Source: CAZPQK01 sp964588695 (GTDB taxonomy: Bacteria > Krumholzibacteriota > Krumholzibacteriia > WVZY01 > JAKEHA01). Taken from it: 64,000 nucleotides of DNA. The notes beneath the pieces are model-generated. The model did not search any database and was not told the DNA's origin. It was given only the letters and a program-made list of their open reading frames with translations. Position numbers and translations under genes: made by a program. Where the stretch lies: positions 270,315 through 334,314 of the forward strand of contig CAZPQK010000004.1 of assembly GCA_964588695.1 (NCBI GenBank). The letters run 5' to 3'. This document shows positions 43,042-50,131 of this stretch, piece by piece (the stretch's first letter is position 1; each line of letters starts with the position of its first letter).

Positions 43042-43347
43042 GTGCGGATCGATCTGCTGCTTAGCGCGTTGTGTCTCACCAAGACACGCTCTCAGGCCAA
43101 GAATCTTTGCGACGCCGACGCGGTTCTCATTAACGGGAACCGCGTGCGTGCTTCGGCTACCGTTGTTGCCGGCGATCGCGTAACCCTTTTGTACCGACCG
43201 GAGCCGGTGTCGATTGTCGTGCATACGATTCCGGGCGCGGACCAGCCGGCGCGTCGGGTGCAGGTAAGCAAGGCCGATGCGGTAAACTACTACGACCGTA
43301 TCGAAACGCCGCGCGACGAAAACCCCTGGAAGGACACCAATGAGTAA
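43042..43347 (+). CDS. S4-domain RNA-binding protein (Hsp15-like)
   Basis: GTG 43042 begins a 101-aa protein whose first 55 residues are an S4 domain: VRIDLLLSALCLTKTRSQAK followed by CDADAVLINGNRVRASATVV and AGDRVTLLY. Small stand-alone S4 proteins such as Hsp15 bind ribosomal or structured RNA. The tail is unique. It is 7 nt after surA and overlaps pdxA by 8 nt, so it is part of the operon. Confidence 0.87.
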   Translation: MRIDLLLSALCLTKTRSQAKNLCDADAVLINGNRVRASATVVAGDRVTLLYRPEPVSIVVHTIPGADQPARRVQVSKADAVNYYDRIETPRDENPWKDTNE

Positions 43348-44368
43348 ACCCCGCATTGCCGTCACTTGCGGAGACCCCGCGGGCATTGGGCCGGAAATCC
43401 TGGGCCGGTACTTTGGCGGCGACGCGACCGGCCCCACTTTCGACTACGCGACAGCAACCACCACGCCGATCGTTATCGGAGATCCCGGGTTGTTCTCGCG
43501 CTGGAACGGCAAAGCCGATTGGCCGGTACTGTCGTCTCCGGCCGATGTGTCGGCGCTCCCAGAATCGCCGCCGCATCCTTTGTATGTGCTCGATACCGGC
43601 GTCCGTTCGCAGACGCCCGCGGGCAAAGACAGCCGTGAGGGTGGAGAACATGCCGGGAGGTCGATAGAACTTGCCTGCGAACTGGCAAATATTCGGTCAG
43701 TTGGCGCGATCGTCACGCCCCCCATCTCCAAGAAGTCGTTGAATTTAGCGGACTTCGACTTCCCCGGACACACCGAGATGTTGGCCCAATACTTGAATGC
43801 ACCCGACTGTCAGATGATGATGGCGCACGAGGGGTTACGGGTGGTTCCGCTGACACGACACCTTCCCCTGCGAACCGTTGCCGAGCACATTACCGAGCCC
43901 CTGATCCGCGACTGCGTGCGTGTGGTATGCGACGCGCTGGTTCGGGATTTTGGCATACCGACGCCTCGTATCGCGATTGCGGCGCTCAACCCGCACGCCG
44001 GCGATGGCGGGGTGATCGGCACCGACGAGATCGACCTGATCATGCCAGCGCTGGAACGTCTGCGCGCGGACGGGTATAACGTGACAGGCCCGCATCCGGC
44101 AGATGCGCTGTTTCAGAAGCTGCACACGGCGCTGGAACGCGGCAACCCGGAGACCGTGGCCGATGCGGTTATCGCCATGTATCACGACCAGGGGCTGGTG
44201 CCGTTTAAGATGCTGGCCCAGCGGCGCGGCGTTAACGTCACCGTAGGGTTGCCGGTGCTGCGAACGTCGGTCGATCACGGGGTTGCGTACGACATTGCTG
44301 GACAGGGCATCGCGGGACTCGATAGTTTTGATGCCGCATACGGATTAGCCCAAACACTCACCGGCTAG
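43340..44368 (+). CDS. pdxA: 4-hydroxythreonine-4-phosphate dehydrogenase
   Basis: The 342-aa product starts MSKPRIAVTCGDPAGIGPEI and shows the PdxA metal/substrate signatures FPGHTEMLAQYLNAPDCQMM, RHLPLRTVAEHIT, ALNPHAGDGGVIG and MYHDQGLVPFKMLA, in family order. It oxidises 4-phosphohydroxy-L-threonine in the DXP-dependent pyridoxal phosphate pathway. surA and pdxA are also neighbours in E. coli, so this order is old. Two short insertions near residues 35-100 make it slightly longer than average. Confidence 0.95.
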   Translation: MSKPRIAVTCGDPAGIGPEILGRYFGGDATGPTFDYATATTTPIVIGDPGLFSRWNGKADWPVLSSPADVSALPESPPHPLYVLDTGVRSQTPAGKDSREGGEHAGRSIELACELANIRSVGAIVTPPISKKSLNLADFDFPGHTEMLAQYLNAPDCQMMMAHEGLRVVPLTRHLPLRTVAEHITEPLIRDCVRVVCDALVRDFGIPTPRIAIAALNPHAGDGGVIGTDEIDLIMPALERLRADGYNVTGPHPADALFQKLHTALERGNPETVADAVIAMYHDQGLVPFKMLAQRRGVNVTVGLPVLRTSVDHGVAYDIAGQGIAGLDSFDAAYGLAQTLTG

Positions 44369-44401
44369 GCGCGCCGCATACCAGGCCGCCGGCAAGGGAC
44401 G

Positions 44402-45247
44402 ATGGAAGAGACCAAAGTACATACCGGCGGTAACGAGCGCACCATCATTGGCGTCTACCACCTGACTAAGGAATACGACACCCACAAAGCGTTGGATGAC
44501 ATCAACCTCACTGTGGCCAACGGCGAGTTTGTGTTTCTGGTGGGTCCGAGCGGCGCGGGCAAGAGTACGCTGATGCGGCTCATCTACATGGACGAGTATC
44601 CCACCAGCGGACAAGTCGTGGTGGGCGAGTATGTGTCTACGCGCATGAAGCGCAACAAGATTCCGTACCTGCGACGTCGTGTCGGCGTTATCTTTCAAGA
44701 CTTCAAGCTACTCGACGACCGCGACGTATTCGAAAACGTCGCCATTGCCATGCGCATTGTTGGTGCGGGCAGTTTCGACATCAAACGTCGAGTCAATCAG
44801 GTGCTCAACCAGGTTGGCCTTTTCCATAAGCGCAAAGACGAAGTTACGTCGTTGTCTGGCGGCGAACAACAACGCGTTGCCATTGCGCGTGCGCTGGTAA
44901 ACAATCCCGCTATTCTCCTGGCCGACGAGCCCACCGGTAACCTCGACCCGGAAGTCACCGACGATATTCTACGGCTGCTGTTTAAAATCAACAGTGGCGG
45001 AACGGCCGTGCTTATGGCCACGCACAACCACGACATGGTAAAGAACTTTGGCCAACGGGTGATTCACCTTCGCGACGGTAAGCTTTACGAAGACCGCGTG
45101 ACGGGTCTGGTGGGTAACCTGCAAGACCGTCTGGACGCGATTCAGGCGCAGCGCCTGCGCGACGGCCGCGACTCGTTAACCCGGGTTGACGACTACCGCG
45201 ACGTGACTCAGCAGCCGACCGACGAAGTGACGCGGGTGGACAGCTAA
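44402..45247 (+). CDS. ftsE: Cell division ATP-binding protein FtsE
   Basis: Walker A GPSGAGKST (residues 48-56), signature LSGGEQQRVAIARAL (151-165), Walker B ILLADEPTGNLDPE and MATHNHDMVKNFGQRVIHLRDG are all present, and VIFQDFKLLDDRDVFENVA is typical of FtsE. At 281 aa it is about 50 longer than usual, owing to a 12-residue N-terminal and a 40-residue hydrophilic C-terminal extension. FtsE drives FtsX to activate septal peptidoglycan hydrolysis. The stop codon overlaps the ftsX ATG (TAATG). Confidence 0.95.
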   Translation: MEETKVHTGGNERTIIGVYHLTKEYDTHKALDDINLTVANGEFVFLVGPSGAGKSTLMRLIYMDEYPTSGQVVVGEYVSTRMKRNKIPYLRRRVGVIFQDFKLLDDRDVFENVAIAMRIVGAGSFDIKRRVNQVLNQVGLFHKRKDEVTSLSGGEQQRVAIARALVNNPAILLADEPTGNLDPEVTDDILRLLFKINSGGTAVLMATHNHDMVKNFGQRVIHLRDGKLYEDRVTGLVGNLQDRLDAIQAQRLRDGRDSLTRVDDYRDVTQQPTDEVTRVDS

Positions 45248-46113
45248 TGATTGGTAAGTTCAACTACCTGGTCAAAGAAGCGCTGCGCACGATCATGCGC
45301 AACAAAGGCGTCACTGCGCTAAGTGTGATGATCATGAGCTTGTCATTGCTAATGCTTGCGGTGTTCCTGCTGGCCACTGACAACTTGTTGCGGGTTATCG
45401 CCGATGCCCAGCGCGACATGAAAGTTTATGTCTATCTGGAAGAGCCGTTGGCGAGCGGCAAAATCGAAGCCCTTCATCAGGACATCTTCGCGATGGAAGA
45501 AGCGCAACAGGTGCTGTTTGTGCCCAAAGAACAGGCGCTAGTCGACTTCCGCGAACAGCTCGGTGAGGAAGCCGACCTGTTGGAGGCGATTGAAACCAAC
45601 CCGCTTCCCAATGCTTTCTGGGTGATTCCGCGGCAGGAACATAAAAACAAAACATCTATGGCCTACCTAGCGGGTAAAGTGCAGCAGCTCGAAGGCGTAG
45701 CCGAAGTACGTTATGGAAAAGAGTTTGTCGACAAGTTCTCTGCGATCGTCCGCGGGGTTTATTTTGTCGACATCGCCGTGGGGCTGATTGTGATTCTGTC
45801 GGCGATCTTCATCATCGCCAACGCGGTTCGCCTGACCGTCATCAGCCGGCGCAAAACGATCGAGATTCTAAAACTAGTTGGTGCCACCAACCGTTTCATC
45901 ACCATGCCGTTTGTGCTGGAAGGCGCCGTGCAAGGTGGGCTGGCCGCGCTGTTGTCGCTGGGCATGTTGGTGGGCATTTTTCTAATCAGCCAGAAGTTTA
46001 TCCCCGACCTCACTTACTTCTCGTGGGAGAAGTCCTCGCTGTACACGCTTGCGTGCATCACGATTGGCTCGCTGGGCAGTTTCGTTTCGCTGCGCCGGCA
46101 CTTGCGGGTGTAA
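45247..46113 (+). CDS. ftsX: Cell division permease-like protein FtsX
   Basis: This 288-aa protein has four helices: one at residues 25-46, then a periplasmic loop of about 120 residues (KVYVYLEEPLASGKIEALHQ to YGKEFVDKFSAIV), and three C-terminal helices. FRKT-like SRRKTIEILKLVGATNRFIT is the family signature. The periplasmic loop binds the hydrolase activator, which here should be the LytM protein encoded next. Start and stop are both tightly packed against neighbours. Confidence 0.95.
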   Translation: MIGKFNYLVKEALRTIMRNKGVTALSVMIMSLSLLMLAVFLLATDNLLRVIADAQRDMKVYVYLEEPLASGKIEALHQDIFAMEEAQQVLFVPKEQALVDFREQLGEEADLLEAIETNPLPNAFWVIPRQEHKNKTSMAYLAGKVQQLEGVAEVRYGKEFVDKFSAIVRGVYFVDIAVGLIVILSAIFIIANAVRLTVISRRKTIEILKLVGATNRFITMPFVLEGAVQGGLAALLSLGMLVGIFLISQKFIPDLTYFSWEKSSLYTLACITIGSLGSFVSLRRHLRV

Positions 46114-46114
46114 C

Positions 46115-47275
46115 GTGCGCGTGCGTGGTAAGCATATCGCTTGCGGATTGCTTGCGCTGGCCGTGGCCGCGCCTCTGGCGGCGCAGTCGCTCGACGGCAA
46201 GATCAAGAACAAGCAGTCCGAACTCAAGAGCATACAGCGCAAGATTAACGAGCATCGCGCCGAAGCCAAGAAGCTTAACCAGCAGGAAAGCGCGATGCTT
46301 TCGAAGATCACCAATCTGGATCAAGAGATCGAGTTGGCGCAGCAGTTTCTGCAGAACCTGCAGGATCAGGAGCACATGTACACGGTGCAGATCGATAGCC
46401 TCAAGTCGGCAATCGATTCGGAGAGTGGGCTTCTGGAAGAGCAACGCGAAGCATTGGCTGGCCGCCTGCGGCAAATGTACATGCAGGATCCCGCCAACCG
46501 CTGGGACGTGGTGCTGGGCGCGAGTAGCGTCAACACCGCGGTCGAACGTTATCGCTACATGAAGTTGATTGCGGCGCAGGACGCGGGGCTCATCGATAGT
46601 TTTCGCGACCGACGGCTGCAACTCCAAACCGAACAGGCCACGCTAACCGAAGCGCTTTCCGAAATCGCATTGGTGCGGCAGACGCGCGAAGAGGAAGCCG
46701 TGCGACTTGACGACGCCAAGCGCGAACGCAAGACGATGCTGACACAGATCCGCCGGCAGAAGTCGCAAAAGTCAAAAGCGATTAAGGATCTGCAACGCGC
46801 GCAAAAGGAAGTCACCGACCTGATTGGACGACTCGAAGCTAAGCGCGATACCGAGGTGCAAGGTTCCGGCGAGTTTGCCAAGCTTCGCGGGCAGTTGCCG
46901 TTGCCAATGGACGGCAAGATTATCCGCGGCTACGGTCAGCGCAAGCATCCGCGCTATGGAACGGTGACTTTCAACAACGGCGTCGACATTCTGGGCAAGC
47001 AGGGCGATCCGATCATGGCAGTGGCGGACGGAACGGTCGAGTTTGTTGATTGGATTGACGCGTTCGGACGCTGCATCATCATTAATCACGGTGATGGGTA
47101 CTACACGCTTTACGCGCACGTGTCGACCACGTATGTTTCTCAAGGAAACAGCATTGGCGCGGGTGAGGTTATCGCCGAAGTTGGCGATACCGGGGCGCTA
47201 AACGGGTTCACTTGTCATTTCGAGATTCGACAAGGTAAGAAGGCGCTGGATCCCGCGGGCTGGTTTCGCAAGTAG
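46115..47275 (+). CDS. EnvC-like coiled-coil/LytM (M23) murein hydrolase activator
   Basis: GTG 46115, one base after ftsX, begins a 386-aa protein with a signal peptide (cleaved after LAAQS). A long coiled coil spans about 25-255, and the C-terminal LytM domain contains MDGKIIRGYGQRKHPRYG, ADGTVEFVDWIDAFGRCIII and ALNGFTCHFEIRQ. The first zinc ligand (His in HxGxD) is Asn here (FNNGVDI), while YAHVS and CHFEI keep their His. Loss of a ligand is as in E. coli EnvC, which lacks catalysis and activates amidases through FtsEX. Position after ftsEX supports this role. Confidence 0.88.
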   Translation: MRVRGKHIACGLLALAVAAPLAAQSLDGKIKNKQSELKSIQRKINEHRAEAKKLNQQESAMLSKITNLDQEIELAQQFLQNLQDQEHMYTVQIDSLKSAIDSESGLLEEQREALAGRLRQMYMQDPANRWDVVLGASSVNTAVERYRYMKLIAAQDAGLIDSFRDRRLQLQTEQATLTEALSEIALVRQTREEEAVRLDDAKRERKTMLTQIRRQKSQKSKAIKDLQRAQKEVTDLIGRLEAKRDTEVQGSGEFAKLRGQLPLPMDGKIIRGYGQRKHPRYGTVTFNNGVDILGKQGDPIMAVADGTVEFVDWIDAFGRCIIINHGDGYYTLYAHVSTTYVSQGNSIGAGEVIAEVGDTGALNGFTCHFEIRQGKKALDPAGWFRK

Positions 47276-47294
47276 GCTTCTGGTACTGTTAATT

Positions 47295-47407
47295 GGGCGT
47301 GACGAAAGACTGTCTCGCGTTCATGCTCTCACGCGGCTTTTCCCCACGAGTTATAGTCTAATCCCCACGCGTTCGAGAAATCACGCTCGACAGTTTTCGT
47401 CACGCCC
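47295..47407. repeat. Long imperfect inverted repeat after the ftsEX/envC-like genes
   Basis: The 20-base arm 47295-47314 is complementary to 47389-47407 with a single one-base deletion. GGGCGTGACGAAA and TTTCGTCACGCCC are the outer parts. The arms enclose 74 bases without an ORF. It begins 20 nt after the EnvC-like stop and ends 69 nt before the next gene. It could form a long-stem RNA or be a small mobile-element remnant; there is no T run for a classical terminator. Confidence 0.6.
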
Positions 47408-47475
47408 GTGACCAAAGAGAACTTCTTGCGAAGCCAGCTCGCGGGATTCAGACTAGGGTAAGAAGGAGGGGAGAT

Positions 47476-47844
47476 ATGTTTCGAGTAACTGCTTTTGTCG
47501 CGTTGATCGTTACGCTCTCGGGCTGCGCTACTTACCGACATACCGAGGTTGTTCCGCCGTGGGATTTCAAAGATACCGAAAGCGGCGCATGGGTGGTCAC
47601 GACTCGGGACGGCCGGACCATAACGGGTGATCGCATCCAGCTTGGCGAGACAGTTGTAGTTGCCTCTGCAACCGCGGCCGACACACTCCTGATGGCCGAT
47701 ATTGTCTCCATCCAAAACACGCGACGAGATTTGTCCCTCGGGGAAGGCGTTGCCGGTGCGGCCATGACTGCATTTGTCGTGGGGACGACCGGGTTGCTGT
47801 TTCTAGCGATACTGCTGACACAAACTAACTTGGGGGATCTGTGA
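47476..47844 (+). CDS. Small lipoprotein with C-terminal helix, twin 1
   Basis: The 122-aa product has a lipoprotein signal with Cys17 in LSGC (MFRVTAFVALIVTLSGCATY) followed by a short beta-rich domain (GAWVVTTRDGRTITGDRIQL, ADIVSIQNTRR) and a C-terminal helix (FVVGTTGLLFLAILL). I know no named family. The next gene has the same plan and matching motifs (SWLVVTTDGEWVQGDRVEF), so the two are tandem paralogues. AGGAGGGGAG precedes the ATG closely. Confidence 0.75.
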   Translation: MFRVTAFVALIVTLSGCATYRHTEVVPPWDFKDTESGAWVVTTRDGRTITGDRIQLGETVVVASATAADTLLMADIVSIQNTRRDLSLGEGVAGAAMTAFVVGTTGLLFLAILLTQTNLGDL

Positions 47845-48200
47845 TGCTACGGATCACTCGAAGGGTCGCGGCTGTCACTACAGCACTGCTGTTGGCGCCC
47901 GCCTTTGGTTGTGCGTCATATTCGTACGTAGAGGTTGCTCAGCCGGAGAAGGTTTTTGGAAAAGTGAAGGGCTCGTGGTTAGTGGTTACAACCGACGGCG
48001 AATGGGTCCAGGGCGATCGCGTCGAGTTTTCAGATTCGTCCATAACGATTCGAGTCAACCGACTTCGCACCGAAGAAATCGCTTTTGATCAAGTCAGCTC
48101 TGTCAGTCAAGTCAACGATACCTCCGGCCGTGGGACGATCGTTCTTACGACGCTCCTCGTGTTCTTGGTAACGGTTTCGTACGCTGTCATCGCGTTCTAA
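47844..48200 (+). CDS. Small lipoprotein with C-terminal helix, twin 2
   Basis: ATG 47844 overlaps the upstream stop (TGATG), and a GTG at 47841 is also possible. The 118-aa product has a lipoprotein signal (TALLLAPAFGC), the shared beta motif VVTTDGEWVQGDRVEFSD, and a C-terminal hydrophobic helix (IVLTTLLVFLVTVSYAVIAF). Coupled translation with twin 1 suggests a heteromeric envelope protein pair. The stop abuts the convergent CPBP gene with no spacing. Confidence 0.73.
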   Translation: MLRITRRVAAVTTALLLAPAFGCASYSYVEVAQPEKVFGKVKGSWLVVTTDGEWVQGDRVEFSDSSITIRVNRLRTEEIAFDQVSSVSQVNDTSGRGTIVLTTLLVFLVTVSYAVIAF

Positions 48201-48962
48201 CTACTCCACTGCGGTGGGGTTTTCGTCGACAGCGTCGTCGAAGACTTGTTGAAACACCGCTCCCGTCATAACGTCAGATGGAAAAAGCAGAATGCGCAGG
48301 TCCATGATCAAGTGTGCGATTATCGGCAGCAGTAGCGAGCCGCTCAGCAGGAACAGTGCGAAGACGAACGCACCGATAAACGCCACCTGAATCGCGCCGC
48401 CCACGCCCTGGTAGCCGTGCGCCAGAGCGAACAGCAAGCAGCCGATCGCAACCGCCCACCACAGGTTCAGTCCCATGCTGGTGATGTATGACGCCAGAAA
48501 GCCTCGATAGATAACCTCTTCGCAGATACCAGCAGAGATTGCGACCAGAGCAAACACCAGGCGCTGTCGGGTATTGACTGGCAGGTAGAAGCGCATCATT
48601 TCTAGCGCTTTCGCGGTTTGCAGCCTGAACTTGTGACTGAACAGCGGCATGATCGTGCCTACGATCAGCAGCAAAGAAGCTCCGACTAACAACCCCTTCG
48701 CGATGCTTCCGGGAGCCGGCACGACATTCTGTAACCAGTGCAACTCCGGCCCGTGCGGCGGATAGAACAGAGAAGCGTTGGGCGTCGTCAACACGAGAAA
48801 CGCCGTTGCCACCCACAGCCAGGCGATGGTCTTCCAGTATTCCAGCTCGCGCGCGTTCACGTCGGTCGCGGCTCGTGCTTTTTTGGTGCCGAAGTAATCC
48901 CAAAGGGGTATGCCGATGGCGAGAAAGGCTACAAATAGGTGGTGGAACCATCGAATTTCCAT
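48201..48962 (-). CDS. CPBP-family intramembrane glutamic protease
   Basis: This 253-aa membrane protein from ATG 48962 has about seven helices and the three CPBP/Abi motifs: EEVIYRGFL (catalytic Glu pair), FALAHGYQG and LLPIIAHLIMD. These are related to Rce1 and may process prenylated or other membrane peptides; many bacterial members have no known substrate. The frame extends to 49055 but that would run across the holB promoter. It is divergent from holB with 62 nt between starts. Confidence 0.88.
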   Translation of the reverse strand: MEIRWFHHLFVAFLAIGIPLWDYFGTKKARAATDVNARELEYWKTIAWLWVATAFLVLTTPNASLFYPPHGPELHWLQNVVPAPGSIAKGLLVGASLLLIVGTIMPLFSHKFRLQTAKALEMMRFYLPVNTRQRLVFALVAISAGICEEVIYRGFLASYITSMGLNLWWAVAIGCLLFALAHGYQGVGGAIQVAFIGAFVFALFLLSGSLLLPIIAHLIMDLRILLFPSDVMTGAVFQQVFDDAVDENPTAVE

Positions 48963-48989
48963 GGGAACCTGCTGGGTTAAGGACCGAGC

Positions 48990-49018
48990 TTTTCTACACG
49001 GTTGTCGTTCGCTATAAT
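48990..49018 (+). promoter_or_regulatory. holB promoter implying a leaderless transcript
   Basis: A perfect TATAAT at 49013-49018 lies 6 nt before the holB ATG at 49025, so transcription should start at or next to the A of the ATG. The -35 position (48990-48995, TTTTCT) is poor. No ribosome-binding site precedes the ATG. Confidence 0.55.
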
Positions 49019-49024
49019 AGCCGC

Positions 49025-50125
49025 ATGCCCAAAAAAGTTCTAGAACCTCGACCATTTCGCGATCTCGATCTTGGCCACGCCCGCGTACATACGTTTTTGG
49101 ATTCTCTAAAGCGTACCCGTGTGCCGGCGCTTTTATTCACCGGGCCCGAAGGCTCTGGCAAGGCCTACACGGCGGTGCGATTTGCCAATCAGTTGGTGTG
49201 CGACACTCCCACGGAGGCCCTGGTCGGCGACGCCGAGACCAAAGCGTCGCTTTTGGAGCACCCCGACATCCACCTCATCTACCCAACGCCAACGCAGGGA
49301 AGCGACGAAGGCGAAGACGGCGATATTGCTGACACGGCAAAGATTCTGGAAGAAAAGCGCGTCGACTTTTTTGCGCAGTACGTTTTCAAAAAGAAGGTGT
49401 CGCTGCGGGTCGCGCGATCGCGCGCGATCATACAGCGAGCCAACATGCGTCCGTTCGGTTCGGCGTTTTCGGTGTTTGTAATCAACGACGCGCACACGAT
49501 GCGCGAAGAAGCGCAGAACGCGCTGCTCAAACTTGTCGAAGAGCCGCCGGAACACGCGGTGATCATTTTCGTCACGCACAATCCCGAAGGTATCCTCTAC
49601 ACAATTCGCTCGCGTTGCCAGACGGTGCGCTTTAACCCCGTGCCTACTGAATCGGTCTCGGCTTTGCTTAAAGGTTATTACGGTACCGAAGCGAAAGTCG
49701 CCAACCGTGCGGCCAAATTATCGCACGGCAGCATCAAGCGTGCGCGCCAGCTGGTGGAGTCTTTCGACGACGCCGAACGCGAAGTTGCCGCGGCGGTGGT
49801 CGCCAATCTGGCCAGGCAACCATTGGGGTGGGCAGTGGGTCAGGCTGGAGCGCTAAGCCGGTCGGGCAACCGCGACGGGGTCGCGAAGTTCTTGCAAGAG
49901 TTACAGCTCATGTTTCGCGACGCGATGGTCGACGATCCCGAGTTACGTCTAAACGCCGATCTCGGCAAGGTCATCGACAAGGCCGCGCAGCAGTACGACA
50001 CGGCAAAGATTCCCGGCATCATCGACCGCATCGCTCAAGCCCGCACCGAAATCCTGGTGCGCAACCTCAACGTCGACGCCGCTCTCACCGCGTTGTTTGC
50101 GGAGATTCGGGACGCCGCGGCCTAA
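49025..50125 (+). CDS. holB: DNA polymerase III delta prime subunit
   Basis: The 366-aa AAA+ protein is a clamp-loader subunit: HTFLDSLKRTRVPALLFTGP, P-loop-like GPEGSGKAYTA, NDAHTMREEAQNALLKLVEE with the EEPP motif, and VTHNPEGILYTIRSRCQ with SRCQ as the sensor/arginine-finger SRC motif. The P-loop has Ala where Thr/Ser coordinates magnesium, and the four-Cys zinc module of DnaX is missing, both in line with the non-hydrolysing delta prime subunit. It sits in the clamp loader that puts beta clamps on DNA. Confidence 0.9.
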   Translation: MPKKVLEPRPFRDLDLGHARVHTFLDSLKRTRVPALLFTGPEGSGKAYTAVRFANQLVCDTPTEALVGDAETKASLLEHPDIHLIYPTPTQGSDEGEDGDIADTAKILEEKRVDFFAQYVFKKKVSLRVARSRAIIQRANMRPFGSAFSVFVINDAHTMREEAQNALLKLVEEPPEHAVIIFVTHNPEGILYTIRSRCQTVRFNPVPTESVSALLKGYYGTEAKVANRAAKLSHGSIKRARQLVESFDDAEREVAAAVVANLARQPLGWAVGQAGALSRSGNRDGVAKFLQELQLMFRDAMVDDPELRLNADLGKVIDKAAQQYDTAKIPGIIDRIAQARTEILVRNLNVDAALTALFAEIRDAAA

Positions 50126-50131
50126 CCAGGT

